Shown: piece after piece, positions 8,991 to 15,377 of the stretch
How positions within the stretch are numbered: the stretch's first letter is position 1
How the letters are laid out: each line of letters begins with the position of its first letter
From: CAJBVG01 sp044376465
GTDB lineage: Bacteria; Bacteroidota; Bacteroidia; Sphingobacteriales; Sphingobacteriaceae
Direction: 5' to 3'
Assembly (NCBI GenBank): GCA_044376465.1
Contig: JBILKW010000004.1
Span: 1 to 28,182, forward strand
Length of the DNA: 28,182 nt
Program-made: the position numbers and the translations under genes
The notes under the pieces: model-generated
Told to the model about the DNA's origin: nothing
The model's database searches: none
What the model saw: only the letters and a program-made list of their open reading frames with translations

Positions 8991-9596
8991 ATGAAGTTAA
9001 CTCCCAAAATTCTTCTAATTGTATTAATATTAACGTTTTATGGCTTAAAAAGTGTGAATGCACAAGATGTTATAAAACCAATTGGCAAAAATGATACCAT
9101 CATGCTTCCTGCAATTATTGTTGATGGCGATACTATTCCATACATTTGGCTACCCACCATCAATATTTATACTACCCGTATTTTTAAATCAAAACGAGAG
9201 CAAATTAAATATACAAAATTGCGCCGAGATGTTACTAAAGTTTGGCCTTATGCAAAGCTTGCTGGTGTTATGTTTAAACAGTTAGAGAAAGAACTTAACA
9301 TGACTAATGATAAGCGAGTTCAACAAGCTCTGATAAATAAAACGGAGAAAGAGATTATGGAGAAGTTTGAAGCCGAACTTAAAAAACTAACCGTAACTCA
9401 AGGTCGCATTCTTATAAAACTAATTGATAGGCAAACAGGCAACACTTCTTTTAAGGTGGTACAAGATTTAAAAGGGAAGTTCTCTGCTTTTGTTTGGCAA
9501 TCGCTCGCACGCTTATTCGGCTCCAACCTCAAATCGCATTATGATCCGCTGGGCGAAGATGCGGAGATAGAGAAGATTGTAGTGAGTCTGGAGTAG
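8991..9596 (+). CDS. DUF4294 family exported protein
   Basis: A 201-residue protein with an N-terminal signal sequence (MKLTPKILLIVLILTFYGLKSVNAQ), so it is probably periplasmic. The mature part matches what I recall of DUF4294, a family largely confined to Bacteroidota: DTIMLPAIIVDGDTIPYIWLP, then KLRRDVTKVWPYAKLAG, then a helical region with TVTQGRILIKLIDRQTGNTSF and a C-terminal VWQSLARLFGSNLKSHYDP. The function of the family is unknown to me. No catalytic motif is evident; the central part is rich in lysine and glutamate and probably helical. A GATATTTG box at 8972-8979, one base off the -7 consensus, lies 11 bases before the start codon. Confidence 0.8.
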   Translation: MKLTPKILLIVLILTFYGLKSVNAQDVIKPIGKNDTIMLPAIIVDGDTIPYIWLPTINIYTTRIFKSKREQIKYTKLRRDVTKVWPYAKLAGVMFKQLEKELNMTNDKRVQQALINKTEKEIMEKFEAELKKLTVTQGRILIKLIDRQTGNTSFKVVQDLKGKFSAFVWQSLARLFGSNLKSHYDPLGEDAEIEKIVVSLE

Positions 9597-9599
9597 AAT

Positions 9600-9746
9600 C
9601 CGAAAATCCGATAACCCGAAATTCCGAAAGACCGATATTCCGATGAACCTAAAGTTCTGCCTATCGGTCTTTCGGCTTTTCTGTCTATCGGCCTTTCGGA
9701 TTTTCGATTTTTCGGATTATCGGTCTATCGGGTTTTCGGATTTTCC
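9600..9746. repeat. Mirrored array of short CCGAAA/TTTCGG and CCGATA/TATCGG motifs between the DUF4294 gene and bshB1
   Basis: The left part (9600-9643) is made of units such as TCCGAAAA, CCGATA and TTCCGA. The right part (9662-9746) is made of the same words in reverse complement (TATCGG, TTTCGG, TTTTCGG). A perfect 14-bp inverted pair is CCGAAAGACCGATA at 9624-9637 and TATCGGTCTTTCGG at 9662-9675, with a 24-base loop. A near copy, TATCGGCCTTTCGG, is at 9686-9699, 24 bp further on. The RNA could form a strong hairpin, so the array may act as terminator or mRNA-end structure for the DUF4294 gene. It has no coding potential of note. Confidence 0.75.
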
Positions 9747-9759
9747 TCTTCGAAATCAC

Positions 9760-9767
9760 TATCTTTG
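9760..9767 (+). promoter_or_regulatory. Candidate -7 promoter element for bshB1, very close to the start codon
   Basis: TATCTTTG matches TAnnTTTG fully. Only 5 bases separate it from the bshB1 ATG at 9773. Since transcription in this phylum usually begins about 4-7 bases after the box, the mRNA would have almost no leader. No good -33 TTG is seen. Confidence 0.45.
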
Positions 9768-9772
9768 CAGCT

Positions 9773-10507
9773 ATGAACACAGAACCAACACTGGACATAC
9801 TAGTATTTGCTGCACATCCTGACGATGCTGAAATGAGTTGCGCGGGAACTTTAATGCGTGCAATTTCTGATGGTAAAAAAGTAGGAATTATTGATTTAAC
9901 TCGAGGTGAAATGGGTACTAGAGGTACTGCTATAACCAGGGCCGAAGAATGTGCAGCTGCCACCCAAATAATGGGTATACATGTACGTGAGAATTTAGAT
10001 TTAGAAGATTGCTTTTTTGATTTAAGCAAAGAAACTCAACTGCGCATCATCAGTAAAATACGTAAATACAAACCCCAAGTAGTATTGGCAAACGCAATAG
10101 AGGATAGGCATCCAGACCATGGAAGAGCAGCGAAATTAGTACAAGAAGCATTTTTTAAGGCAGGCTTACCAAAAATTGAAACGCATGATGAAAATGGTAT
10201 TTCACAAGAAGCATACCGCCCCGATTCCTTGTTTCATTACATACAAGATCGGTATATTAAACCCGATTTTGTAATTGATATTACCCCGTTTATTGATCGT
10301 AAATTAGAATCGATAAAAGCCTATAAAACTCAATTTCACAACCCAGATTCTACGGAGCCTATTACCTATATTTCCAAACCCGATTTTCTAGAATCCTTAA
10401 TTAGTGGCAACAGACAATTCGGCAAACTCCTTAAAAACGGTACTTTTGCAGAAGGCTTCACAGTAAATAAAATTATTGAAGTAACAGACATCACCTCTAT
10501 ATTTTAA
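9773..10507 (+). CDS. bshB1: Bacillithiol biosynthesis deacetylase BshB1
   Basis: Zinc-dependent deacetylase of the LmbE/PIG-L family that converts GlcNAc-malate to GlcN-malate in bacillithiol synthesis, between BshA and BshC. The 244-residue length fits. Visible features are DILVFAAHPDDAEMSCAGTL with the metal and catalytic site (H15, D17, D18, E20), LTRGEMGTRGTAITRAEE typical of BshB1, and DRHPDHGRAAKLV (H113, D115, H116). The C-terminal half has the family run LFHYIQDRYIKPDFVIDI. bshA and bshC are outside the window. It is a single-gene unit, bounded upstream by a repeat block and a promoter box and downstream by a terminator. It is next to a persulfide-handling locus, which may be meaningful because bacillithiol persulfide is a substrate of CstB-type enzymes. 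Confidence 0.93.
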   Translation: MNTEPTLDILVFAAHPDDAEMSCAGTLMRAISDGKKVGIIDLTRGEMGTRGTAITRAEECAAATQIMGIHVRENLDLEDCFFDLSKETQLRIISKIRKYKPQVVLANAIEDRHPDHGRAAKLVQEAFFKAGLPKIETHDENGISQEAYRPDSLFHYIQDRYIKPDFVIDITPFIDRKLESIKAYKTQFHNPDSTEPITYISKPDFLESLISGNRQFGKLLKNGTFAEGFTVNKIIEVTDITSIF

Positions 10508-10541
10508 AAAAACCTCCTGCATACTGTACAGGAGGTTTTTT
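10507..10541. terminator. Intrinsic terminator after bshB1
   Basis: Perfect stem CCTCCTG (10513-10519) and CAGGAGG (10529-10535) with a 9-base loop, flanked by A6 on the left and T6 on the right (7 T in all), so the full pairing is 13 bp. It overlaps the bshB1 stop codon. The symmetric A and T tracts would allow function in both directions, but no minus-strand gene ends here. Confidence 0.9.
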
Positions 10542-10545
10542 TATG

Positions 10546-10596
10546 CTATCAATCAAACATAACGTTGTTGGGACCATAAAGAACGATGATTGATAG
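10546..10596. promoter_or_regulatory. Perfect 10-bp inverted repeat with 31-base spacer upstream of the sulfur locus
   Basis: CTATCAATCA at 10546-10555 is mirrored by TGATTGATAG at 10587-10596. A further short pair (CGTT 10563-10566 and AACG 10582-10585) lies inside, so a long hairpin is possible. There is no T tract after it, so it is not an ordinary terminator. The halves contain ATCAA and TTGAT, the half-sites of Fnr-type boxes, but in the outward order and far apart. It may be an operator pair or a structured element; the role is unproven. Confidence 0.45.
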
Positions 10597-10601
10597 TGTA
10601 A

Positions 10602-10634
10602 AGACGTATAAATTAGTAGATTAGTTGTACGTCT
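10602..10634. promoter_or_regulatory. 7-bp inverted repeat AGACGTA / TACGTCT upstream of the sulfur locus
   Basis: AGACGTA at 10602-10608 and TACGTCT at 10628-10634 are exact reverse complements with 19 bases between. Centre-to-centre distance is 26 bp. It lies between the 10546-10596 inverted repeat and the Crp-like dyad. Chance occurrence is possible in AT-rich DNA, though these arms contain two or three G or C each. Confidence 0.3.
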
Positions 10635-10651
10635 ATCTTATATTTTTTTAT

Positions 10652-10667
10652 TGTAACTTAAGTTGCA
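10652..10667. promoter_or_regulatory. Candidate Crp/Fnr-family operator site 1 (upstream of tauE-like gene)
   Basis: TGTAACTTAAGTTGCA is a 16-bp dyad with 14 of 16 bases symmetric around TT|AA, which is the length and layout of Crp/Fnr boxes. Its centre (10659.5) is 36.5 bp upstream of the last G of a GATTTTTG box at 10689-10696, and 64 bp upstream of the start codon. That places it close to -41 relative to the expected transcription start, the class II activator position. The regulator encoded at 20485-21117 is the natural candidate ligand. Confidence 0.5.
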
Positions 10668-10688
10668 TAATTAACACTTTTTTTAGTG

Positions 10689-10696
10689 GATTTTTG
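10689..10696 (+). promoter_or_regulatory. Candidate -7 element for the sulfur locus (GATTTTTG)
   Basis: One base off TAnnTTTG. It shares ATTTTTGA with the better -7 box at 11565-11572 and has the same distance to an upstream dyad-like site. A weak -7 box and missing -33 box fit a promoter that depends on an activator. The leader would be about 24 bases. Confidence 0.4.
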
Positions 10697-10723
10697 AATT
10701 CAGATAACAAAAGACAATTAACT

Positions 10724-11521
10724 ATGGAAATTTTAGGCTACTTATTCTCAATTCTTATTGGCGTTTCACTCGGATTAATTGGTGGTGGAGGAAGTATATT
10801 AACTGTACCTGTATTGGTTTATATTTTTAGTGTTGATGCTGTAACTGCAACAGGCTATTCATTATTTATTGTAGGAGTTACCAGTGCAGTAGGAACTGCC
10901 ACATTCTTCAAAAACAAGTTGGTGAATATTAAAACTGCAATTATCTTCGGAATACCATCTATAGTTGCTGTGTTTTTAACACGTGCATATATTGTTCCTG
11001 CCATCCCAAAAGAAATTTTAACGATTGGCGATTTTGTGGTTACTAAAAGCATATTGATGATGCTATTGTTTGCCATACTTATGATTGCGGCATCGTACAG
11101 CATGATTAAAAAAGATAAAAAGAAATCGGCAGAAGCAGATGGCCCACAGAAATTTAATTACCCATTAATATTAATTGAAGGTTTTGTAGTTGGAGTATTA
11201 ACAGGCTTAGTAGGAGCAGGTGGAGGATTTTTAATAATACCAGCATTGGTAGTACTTTCTAAATTACCAATGAAGGAAGCAGTAGGCACTTCTTTAGTAA
11301 TTATTGCAACCAAATCATTAATCGGATTTTTTGGCGAAGCCAGCGAAGTGCAATTGGATTGGAGCCTATTGCTCTCTATTTCTGCATTTGCAGTAATCGG
11401 AATTTTTATCGGAAGTTATTTATCTAAAAAAATTAATGGAGCTAAATTAAAGCCTGCCTTTGGATGGTTTGTATTAGTGATGGGTATTTACATCATCATT
11501 AAAGAAACCATGTTTAAATAA
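10724..11521 (+). CDS. Sulfite/organosulfonate exporter, TauE/SafE family
   Basis: A 265-residue inner-membrane protein with about eight hydrophobic segments in two similar halves: GVSLGLIGGGGSILTVPVLVY near the start and GVLTGLVGAGGGFLIIPALVV in the second half, which are the paired glycine-rich TauE/SafE signatures. I place the start at ATG 10724, where the typical family N-terminus MEILGYLFSILIGVSLG begins; an in-frame open stretch back to 10625 includes the promoter region and has no family similarity. In persulfide operons of the cst type a TauE protein is thought to export the sulfite made by the CstB enzyme, and here the CstB-like gene is next. The exact substrate is not shown by the sequence. 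Confidence 0.88.
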   Translation: MEILGYLFSILIGVSLGLIGGGGSILTVPVLVYIFSVDAVTATGYSLFIVGVTSAVGTATFFKNKLVNIKTAIIFGIPSIVAVFLTRAYIVPAIPKEILTIGDFVVTKSILMMLLFAILMIAASYSMIKKDKKKSAEADGPQKFNYPLILIEGFVVGVLTGLVGAGGGFLIIPALVVLSKLPMKEAVGTSLVIIATKSLIGFFGEASEVQLDWSLLLSISAFAVIGIFIGSYLSKKINGAKLKPAFGWFVLVMGIYIIIKETMFK

Positions 11522-11527
11522 ATTGAA

Positions 11528-11543
11528 TGTAACTAAAGTAACT
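11528..11543. promoter_or_regulatory. Candidate Crp/Fnr-family operator site 2 (upstream of the CstB-like gene)
   Basis: TGTAACTAAAGTAACT matches site 1 at 12 of 16 positions, with the left half TGTAACT identical and the right half degenerate. Its centre (11535.5) is again exactly 36.5 bp from the last G of a -7 box (11565-11572). The repeated spacing is the main support; the sequence alone would be weak. Confidence 0.42.
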
Positions 11544-11564
11544 AACTATAAAATTTGAGTACCT

Positions 11565-11572
11565 TATTTTTG
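11565..11572 (+). promoter_or_regulatory. Candidate internal -7 promoter element before the CstB-like gene
   Basis: TATTTTTG matches TAnnTTTG. The surrounding CCTTATTTTTGAGTA (11562-11576) is identical over 15 bases to the candidate yafV promoter on the minus strand at 27995-28009. It lies in the only sizeable gap (79 bases) of the locus, so genes from the CstB-like one onward may have their own promoter. Leader about 22-25 bases. Confidence 0.5.
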
Positions 11573-11600
11573 AGTAACATAAAAAAGAAAAAATATAATT

Positions 11601-13016
11601 ATGAATATAGAACAAATTTACACCGGATGTTTAGCTCAAGGAGCTTATTACATTACATCAAATGGCGAAGCTGTAATTATTGACCCATTAAGAGAAGTAC
11701 AACCTTACATGGATCGATTGTCTAAAGACAATGTAAAGTTGAAGTACATTTTTGAAACGCATTTCCATGCCGATTTTGTTTCGGGTCATGTTGATTTAAG
11801 TAAGAAAACAGGTGCACCTATTGTGTACGGACCAAATGCAGCATGTGAATTTGAATGTATTTCGGCTACAGACGGACAAGAGTTTAAAGTAGGAAAGTTA
11901 ACAATTAAAGTATTACACACACCTGGGCATACCATGGAAAGTACTACCTATTTGTTGAAAGATGAAAACGGTAAAGATCATGCAATTTTTAGTGGTGATA
12001 CTTTGTTTTTAGGGGATGTTGGTCGCCCAGACTTAGCTCAAAAAGCAGCAAGCATGACGCAAGAAGAATTAGCAGGTTTGTTATATGAGAGTTTAAACAA
12101 TAAGATCATGCCATTGGCTGATGATGTAATTGTGTATCCAGCTCACGGAGCAGGCAGTGCTTGTGGTAAAAACATGATGAAAGAAACGGTTGATACTTTG
12201 GGTAATCAGAAAAAAATGAATTACGCATTAAATCAACCAAGCAAAGAGGCGTTTATACAAGCAGTAACAGATGGCTTAACACCTCCGCCAGCTTATTTCG
12301 GAATGAACGTAGCGATGAATAAAAAAGGATACGAAGATTTTGAAAGTGTATTAAATAACGGAATGCGTGCTTTAAGTCCAGAAGCATTTGAAATTGCAGC
12401 CGAAGAAACATCAGCATTAATTTTAGATACTAGAGATAACGGAGTATTTGCAAAAGCATTTGTGCCACAATCAATAAACATCGGTCTTAACGGAGATTTT
12501 GCTCCTTGGGTAGGTGCTTTAATCGTAGATGTTAAGCAACCATTATTATTAATTACAGAACCAGGTAAAGAAGAAGAAGCGGTTACAAGATTAGCACGTG
12601 TTGGATTCGATAATCAAATAGGACATTTAGCTGGTGGTGTAGAAGCTTGGATACAAAGCGGTAGAGAGGTTGATTCTGTGAAAAGAATTACAGCCAATGA
12701 ATTTGCTGCACAAGTAAAAATTGGAGAGAGCAAAGTAATAGACATTCGTAAAGAATCTGAATACGAAGCAGAACATATTGATGAAGCTTACAGCAAACCA
12801 TTAGCATACATTAACGAGTGGATAAAAGACATTAACCCGAACGAGCATTTCTTTATGCATTGCGCAGGTGGTTATAGAAGCATGATGGCTGCAAGTATTT
12901 TGCAAGCAAGAGGCTACCGTAACTTCTCTGAAGTAGAAGGTGGTTTCAACAAAATTGCAGAAACCAATGTTCCGAAAACAGATTTTGTTTGTCAAAGTAA
13001 AGTATTAAAATCATAG
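11601..13016 (+). CDS. CstB-like persulfide dioxygenase-rhodanese fusion (metallo-beta-lactamase fold plus two rhodanese domains)
   Basis: Cytosolic enzyme expected to oxidise low-molecular-weight persulfides to sulfite and to pass sulfane sulfur to form thiosulfate. The 471 residues hold an N-terminal metallo-beta-lactamase domain (1 to about 235) with ETHFHADFVSGH (H54, H56, D58), HTPGH (H110) and FSGDTLFLGDVGRPDL (D133), as in ETHE1/CstB dioxygenases. A first rhodanese-like domain (about 260-355) has no active cysteine (LLLITEPGKEEE at the loop). A second (about 365-460) has HCAGGYRSM with C421. The order of dioxygenase, inactive rhodanese, active rhodanese is that of Staphylococcus CstB. 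Oddity: F59 stands where ETHE1-type enzymes have histidine in HADH. It likely works with the TauE-type exporter upstream. Confidence 0.9.
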   Translation: MNIEQIYTGCLAQGAYYITSNGEAVIIDPLREVQPYMDRLSKDNVKLKYIFETHFHADFVSGHVDLSKKTGAPIVYGPNAACEFECISATDGQEFKVGKLTIKVLHTPGHTMESTTYLLKDENGKDHAIFSGDTLFLGDVGRPDLAQKAASMTQEELAGLLYESLNNKIMPLADDVIVYPAHGAGSACGKNMMKETVDTLGNQKKMNYALNQPSKEAFIQAVTDGLTPPPAYFGMNVAMNKKGYEDFESVLNNGMRALSPEAFEIAAEETSALILDTRDNGVFAKAFVPQSINIGLNGDFAPWVGALIVDVKQPLLLITEPGKEEEAVTRLARVGFDNQIGHLAGGVEAWIQSGREVDSVKRITANEFAAQVKIGESKVIDIRKESEYEAEHIDEAYSKPLAYINEWIKDINPNEHFFMHCAGGYRSMMAASILQARGYRNFSEVEGGFNKIAETNVPKTDFVCQSKVLKS

Positions 13017-13032
13017 TGCTAAAAAAATAAAA

Positions 13033-13680
13033 ATGGAAACTACAGAAATGAACTACATGCCAAGAATTGGAGATTTAGCTCCAGATTTTGAAACCCTAAC
13101 AACTACAGGTAAACTAACCTTATCAGAATATGGTAAAGATAGTTGGGTAGTACTTTTTTCGCACCCCGCAGATTTTACACCGGTGTGTACAACAGAAATG
13201 ACAGGCTTTGCACTCGAGAAAGATTTTTTTGCAGCTAATAATACCAAATTATTAGGGCTGAGCATAGACAGCATACATGCGCACATTGCATGGGTAAATG
13301 CAGTATATGAAAAAACTGGAGTATTGTTTGAATTCCCAATTATTGCCGACATTGATATGAAGATTTCGAAATTATACGGAATGTTACAGCCAAGTGAAAG
13401 CGAAACAGCAGCGGTAAGAGCGGTATTTATTATAGATCCGAACAGAAAGGTACGTTTACTAATGTACTACCCATTAAACGTTGGTAGAAACATGGAAGAA
13501 ATAAAACGTGCATTAATTGCATTACAAACTTCGGATGCTAACTCATGCGCTATGCCATTAAACTGGAAAGCTGGAGAGAAAGTAATTGTGCCTGCCCCTA
13601 AAACTGTGGAGACTTTATTAGAGAGAAAAGCAAGTGATTTAGAAATGGTGGATTGGTATTTAGCAAAAAGAAATATATAA
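13033..13680 (+). CDS. Peroxiredoxin, Prx6 / 1-Cys-like subfamily
   Basis: Thiol peroxidase of 215 residues that reduces peroxides and perhaps persulfides. The active-site region is FSHPADFTPVCTTEM with peroxidatic cysteine C52; the catalytic threonine (T49) and a late arginine (R130) are present. The long C-terminal arm (LQTSDANSCAMPLNWKAGEKVIVPAPKT) is typical of Prx6-type proteins, where a proline-asparagine-tryptophan motif follows. A second cysteine, C173, lies in that arm and could resolve C52, as in archaeal Prx6-like enzymes. Start 13033 is kept, but MNYMPRIG a few codons later is also possible. Its position 16 bases after the CstB-like gene and 5 before a rhodanese suggests protection against peroxide or persulfide stress during sulfur oxidation. 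Confidence 0.92.
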   Translation: METTEMNYMPRIGDLAPDFETLTTTGKLTLSEYGKDSWVVLFSHPADFTPVCTTEMTGFALEKDFFAANNTKLLGLSIDSIHAHIAWVNAVYEKTGVLFEFPIIADIDMKISKLYGMLQPSESETAAVRAVFIIDPNRKVRLLMYYPLNVGRNMEEIKRALIALQTSDANSCAMPLNWKAGEKVIVPAPKTVETLLERKASDLEMVDWYLAKRNI

Positions 13681-13685
13681 AAAAT

Positions 13686-13952
13686 ATGGAAAACTTAATA
13701 AAAAAAGGAGCTTTCTTAGTCGATGTAAGAACTCCAGCAGAATGGGCCGAAGGACATGTAAACAATTCGGTAAACATTCCTTTGGATACTGTAGAAAATA
13801 ACATCGACTTATTTAAAGGTAAAGATCAAGTAATTGTATTTTGCAGAAGTGGAAACAGAAGCGGACAAGCAAAAGCAATTTTAGAGCAACATGGTATTGC
13901 GAATGTAACCAATGGTGGTACATGGCAAGACATCAAACAATACATTGATTAA
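13686..13952 (+). CDS. Single-domain rhodanese-like sulfurtransferase
   Basis: An 88-residue protein consisting of one rhodanese domain: FLVDVRTPAEWAEGHVNNSVNIPL, then the active loop VFCRSGNRSGQA with the catalytic cysteine (about C53), then GGTWQDI. Small rhodaneses of this type carry sulfane sulfur between donors such as thiosulfate or persulfide and acceptors. There is no signal peptide, so it is cytosolic. I use the ATG at 13686, 5 bases after the peroxiredoxin stop; the frame is open upstream to 13653 but that part overlaps the peroxiredoxin and adds only non-domain residues. CRSGNRS is close to the CRxGxR loop found in thiosulfate:cyanide sulfurtransferases of the GlpE/PspE kind. Confidence 0.92.
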   Translation: MENLIKKGAFLVDVRTPAEWAEGHVNNSVNIPLDTVENNIDLFKGKDQVIVFCRSGNRSGQAKAILEQHGIANVTNGGTWQDIKQYID

Positions 13953-13965
13953 TAATTAGATTTTT

Positions 13966-14802
13966 ATGGACCATTTGAAAATTTTAATACCCACAGACTT
14001 TAGTGTTCAATCAGATTATGCCTATTTAATGGTAAAGAAAATTGAAGAAAAAGTTGATACAGAAATTCATTTTTTACATGTAATGAACGTACCTAGTACG
14101 GTAACGATGGATAAAGATGGAAATGTGCAAACCTGTGGTGAAATTGATGTTCAGTACGTATTAAGTCAGAAAAACATTGCAGAAAATAAACTATCAAGTT
14201 TAAAAGCTCAGTATGGAAATCAAATACATACTCACATTGTGTTTGGTAAAGTTACCGATCAAATAATTTCGTTTTCTGCAGAGCATTCCTTCGATTTAAT
14301 TGTAATGGGTACTAAAGGAGCATCGGGTATTAAAGAAAAAGTATCGGGTTCCGAAACTCAAATGGTTGCCAGAAAATCTAATATCCCATTACTTTCTTTA
14401 ATGTGCGATAGATCTGATTTGGTTATTAAGAATATATTGTTTGTACACGATTTTAAAAATAATACTGAACAATACGATCTATCACTCTTAAGAAAGTTTA
14501 TAAAGTATTTTGATACAAAAGTTCATCAGTTACATATTCTAGATAGTACTAATGAGCTTGAGTCGAGAATGATCTTAGATCAGATGGATGCTCATGCAAA
14601 ATTGAACGGTATTGTAAACTACTCTAATCATTTATTAAATGATTTTGATATAGAAAATGGGGTGGTACATTTTAATCAAATGCATGAGGTTGACATGGTA
14701 TGCATAGGCACACATGGCAAGGGAGGCTTGTTTTATTCGAGCGTAACCGAAAAATTAATTAATCACTTATACAAACCAATCATTTCTTTTCAAATAAAAT
14801 AA
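13966..14802 (+). CDS. Tandem-domain universal stress protein (UspA family)
   Basis: A 278-residue protein with two Usp folds. The first (1 to about 145) begins with KILIPTDFSVQSDYAY and ends with the ATP-binding pattern G-x2-G-x9-G-S in MGTKGASGIKEKVSGSE. The second (about 150-278) has a degenerate pattern, with threonine in place of the third glycine (IGTHGKGGLFYSSVTEK), so only one site is likely to bind nucleotide. This asymmetry is frequent in tandem Usp proteins. Cytosolic. Usp genes are often found in redox and anaerobic operons under Crp/Fnr control, and its placement in the middle of the sulfur locus fits that habit. A specific role in sulfur metabolism cannot be read from the sequence. 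Confidence 0.88.
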   Translation: MDHLKILIPTDFSVQSDYAYLMVKKIEEKVDTEIHFLHVMNVPSTVTMDKDGNVQTCGEIDVQYVLSQKNIAENKLSSLKAQYGNQIHTHIVFGKVTDQIISFSAEHSFDLIVMGTKGASGIKEKVSGSETQMVARKSNIPLLSLMCDRSDLVIKNILFVHDFKNNTEQYDLSLLRKFIKYFDTKVHQLHILDSTNELESRMILDQMDAHAKLNGIVNYSNHLLNDFDIENGVVHFNQMHEVDMVCIGTHGKGGLFYSSVTEKLINHLYKPIISFQIK

Positions 14803-14811
14803 CATAAAAAT

Positions 14812-15369
14812 ATGCCCGAATTTTTAACTAATACTTGGCCTTGGTGGTTCTCAGGTACAATAATTGCGAGTGTAATGTTTGCTTTATTGTTCTTCGGGCA
14901 ATCATTCGGTTTCTCCTCAAATTTAAGAACCATTTGTTCTGCAGCAGGTTTAGGTAAATCTGTAAAATTTTTCGATTTCCATTGGCGTGGACAAATTTGG
15001 AATTTAATGTTTTTGCTAGGTGCAATTATTGGAGGATATATAGCAAATCAGTTTTTCTCTAACGGTATGCCTTTAGAAATTTCTGCTAATACCATTAGCG
15101 ATTTAAATAAACTAGGCATAGCAGCTCCAATTTCTGTGCAACCTCAAGAGCTTTTTAGCCTCGATGCCATGTTCTCCTTAAAAGGATTTTTAATACTTGC
15201 TATTGGTGGATTATTGGTAGGCTTTGGTTCTAGGTATGCCGGCGGTTGTACTTCGGGGCACGCAATTAGTGGTTTATCCGATTTCCAATTACCTTCATTA
15301 GTTGCCGTTATCGGCTTCTTTTTAGGAGGTTTAGTAATGACACATTTATTGTTACCCTATATATTATAA
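14812..15369 (+). CDS. YeeE/YedE family half-transporter, N-terminal-type half
   Basis: A 185-residue membrane protein with about four hydrophobic segments. The signature GSRYAGGCTSGHAISGLSDFQLPSL (in part; C146) is that of YeeE/YedE proteins, whose bacterial relative TsuA imports thiosulfate through conserved cysteines. TsuA-like proteins have about 330-350 residues; here the function is split over this gene and the next, as is usual in Bacteroidota and in many rhodanese-linked operons. It is 8 bases from the second half, so the two are probably translated together and form a complex. The cargo is likely thiosulfate or another sulfane-sulfur compound. Confidence 0.88.
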   Translation: MPEFLTNTWPWWFSGTIIASVMFALLFFGQSFGFSSNLRTICSAAGLGKSVKFFDFHWRGQIWNLMFLLGAIIGGYIANQFFSNGMPLEISANTISDLNKLGIAAPISVQPQELFSLDAMFSLKGFLILAIGGLLVGFGSRYAGGCTSGHAISGLSDFQLPSLVAVIGFFLGGLVMTHLLLPYIL

Positions 15370-15377
15370 ATAAAAAC

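Noticed and set aside
10625..10723. Upstream extension of the TauE-like gene to 10625
   Set aside because: This stretch holds the dyad and -7-like box, and family similarity begins at the ATG at 10724.
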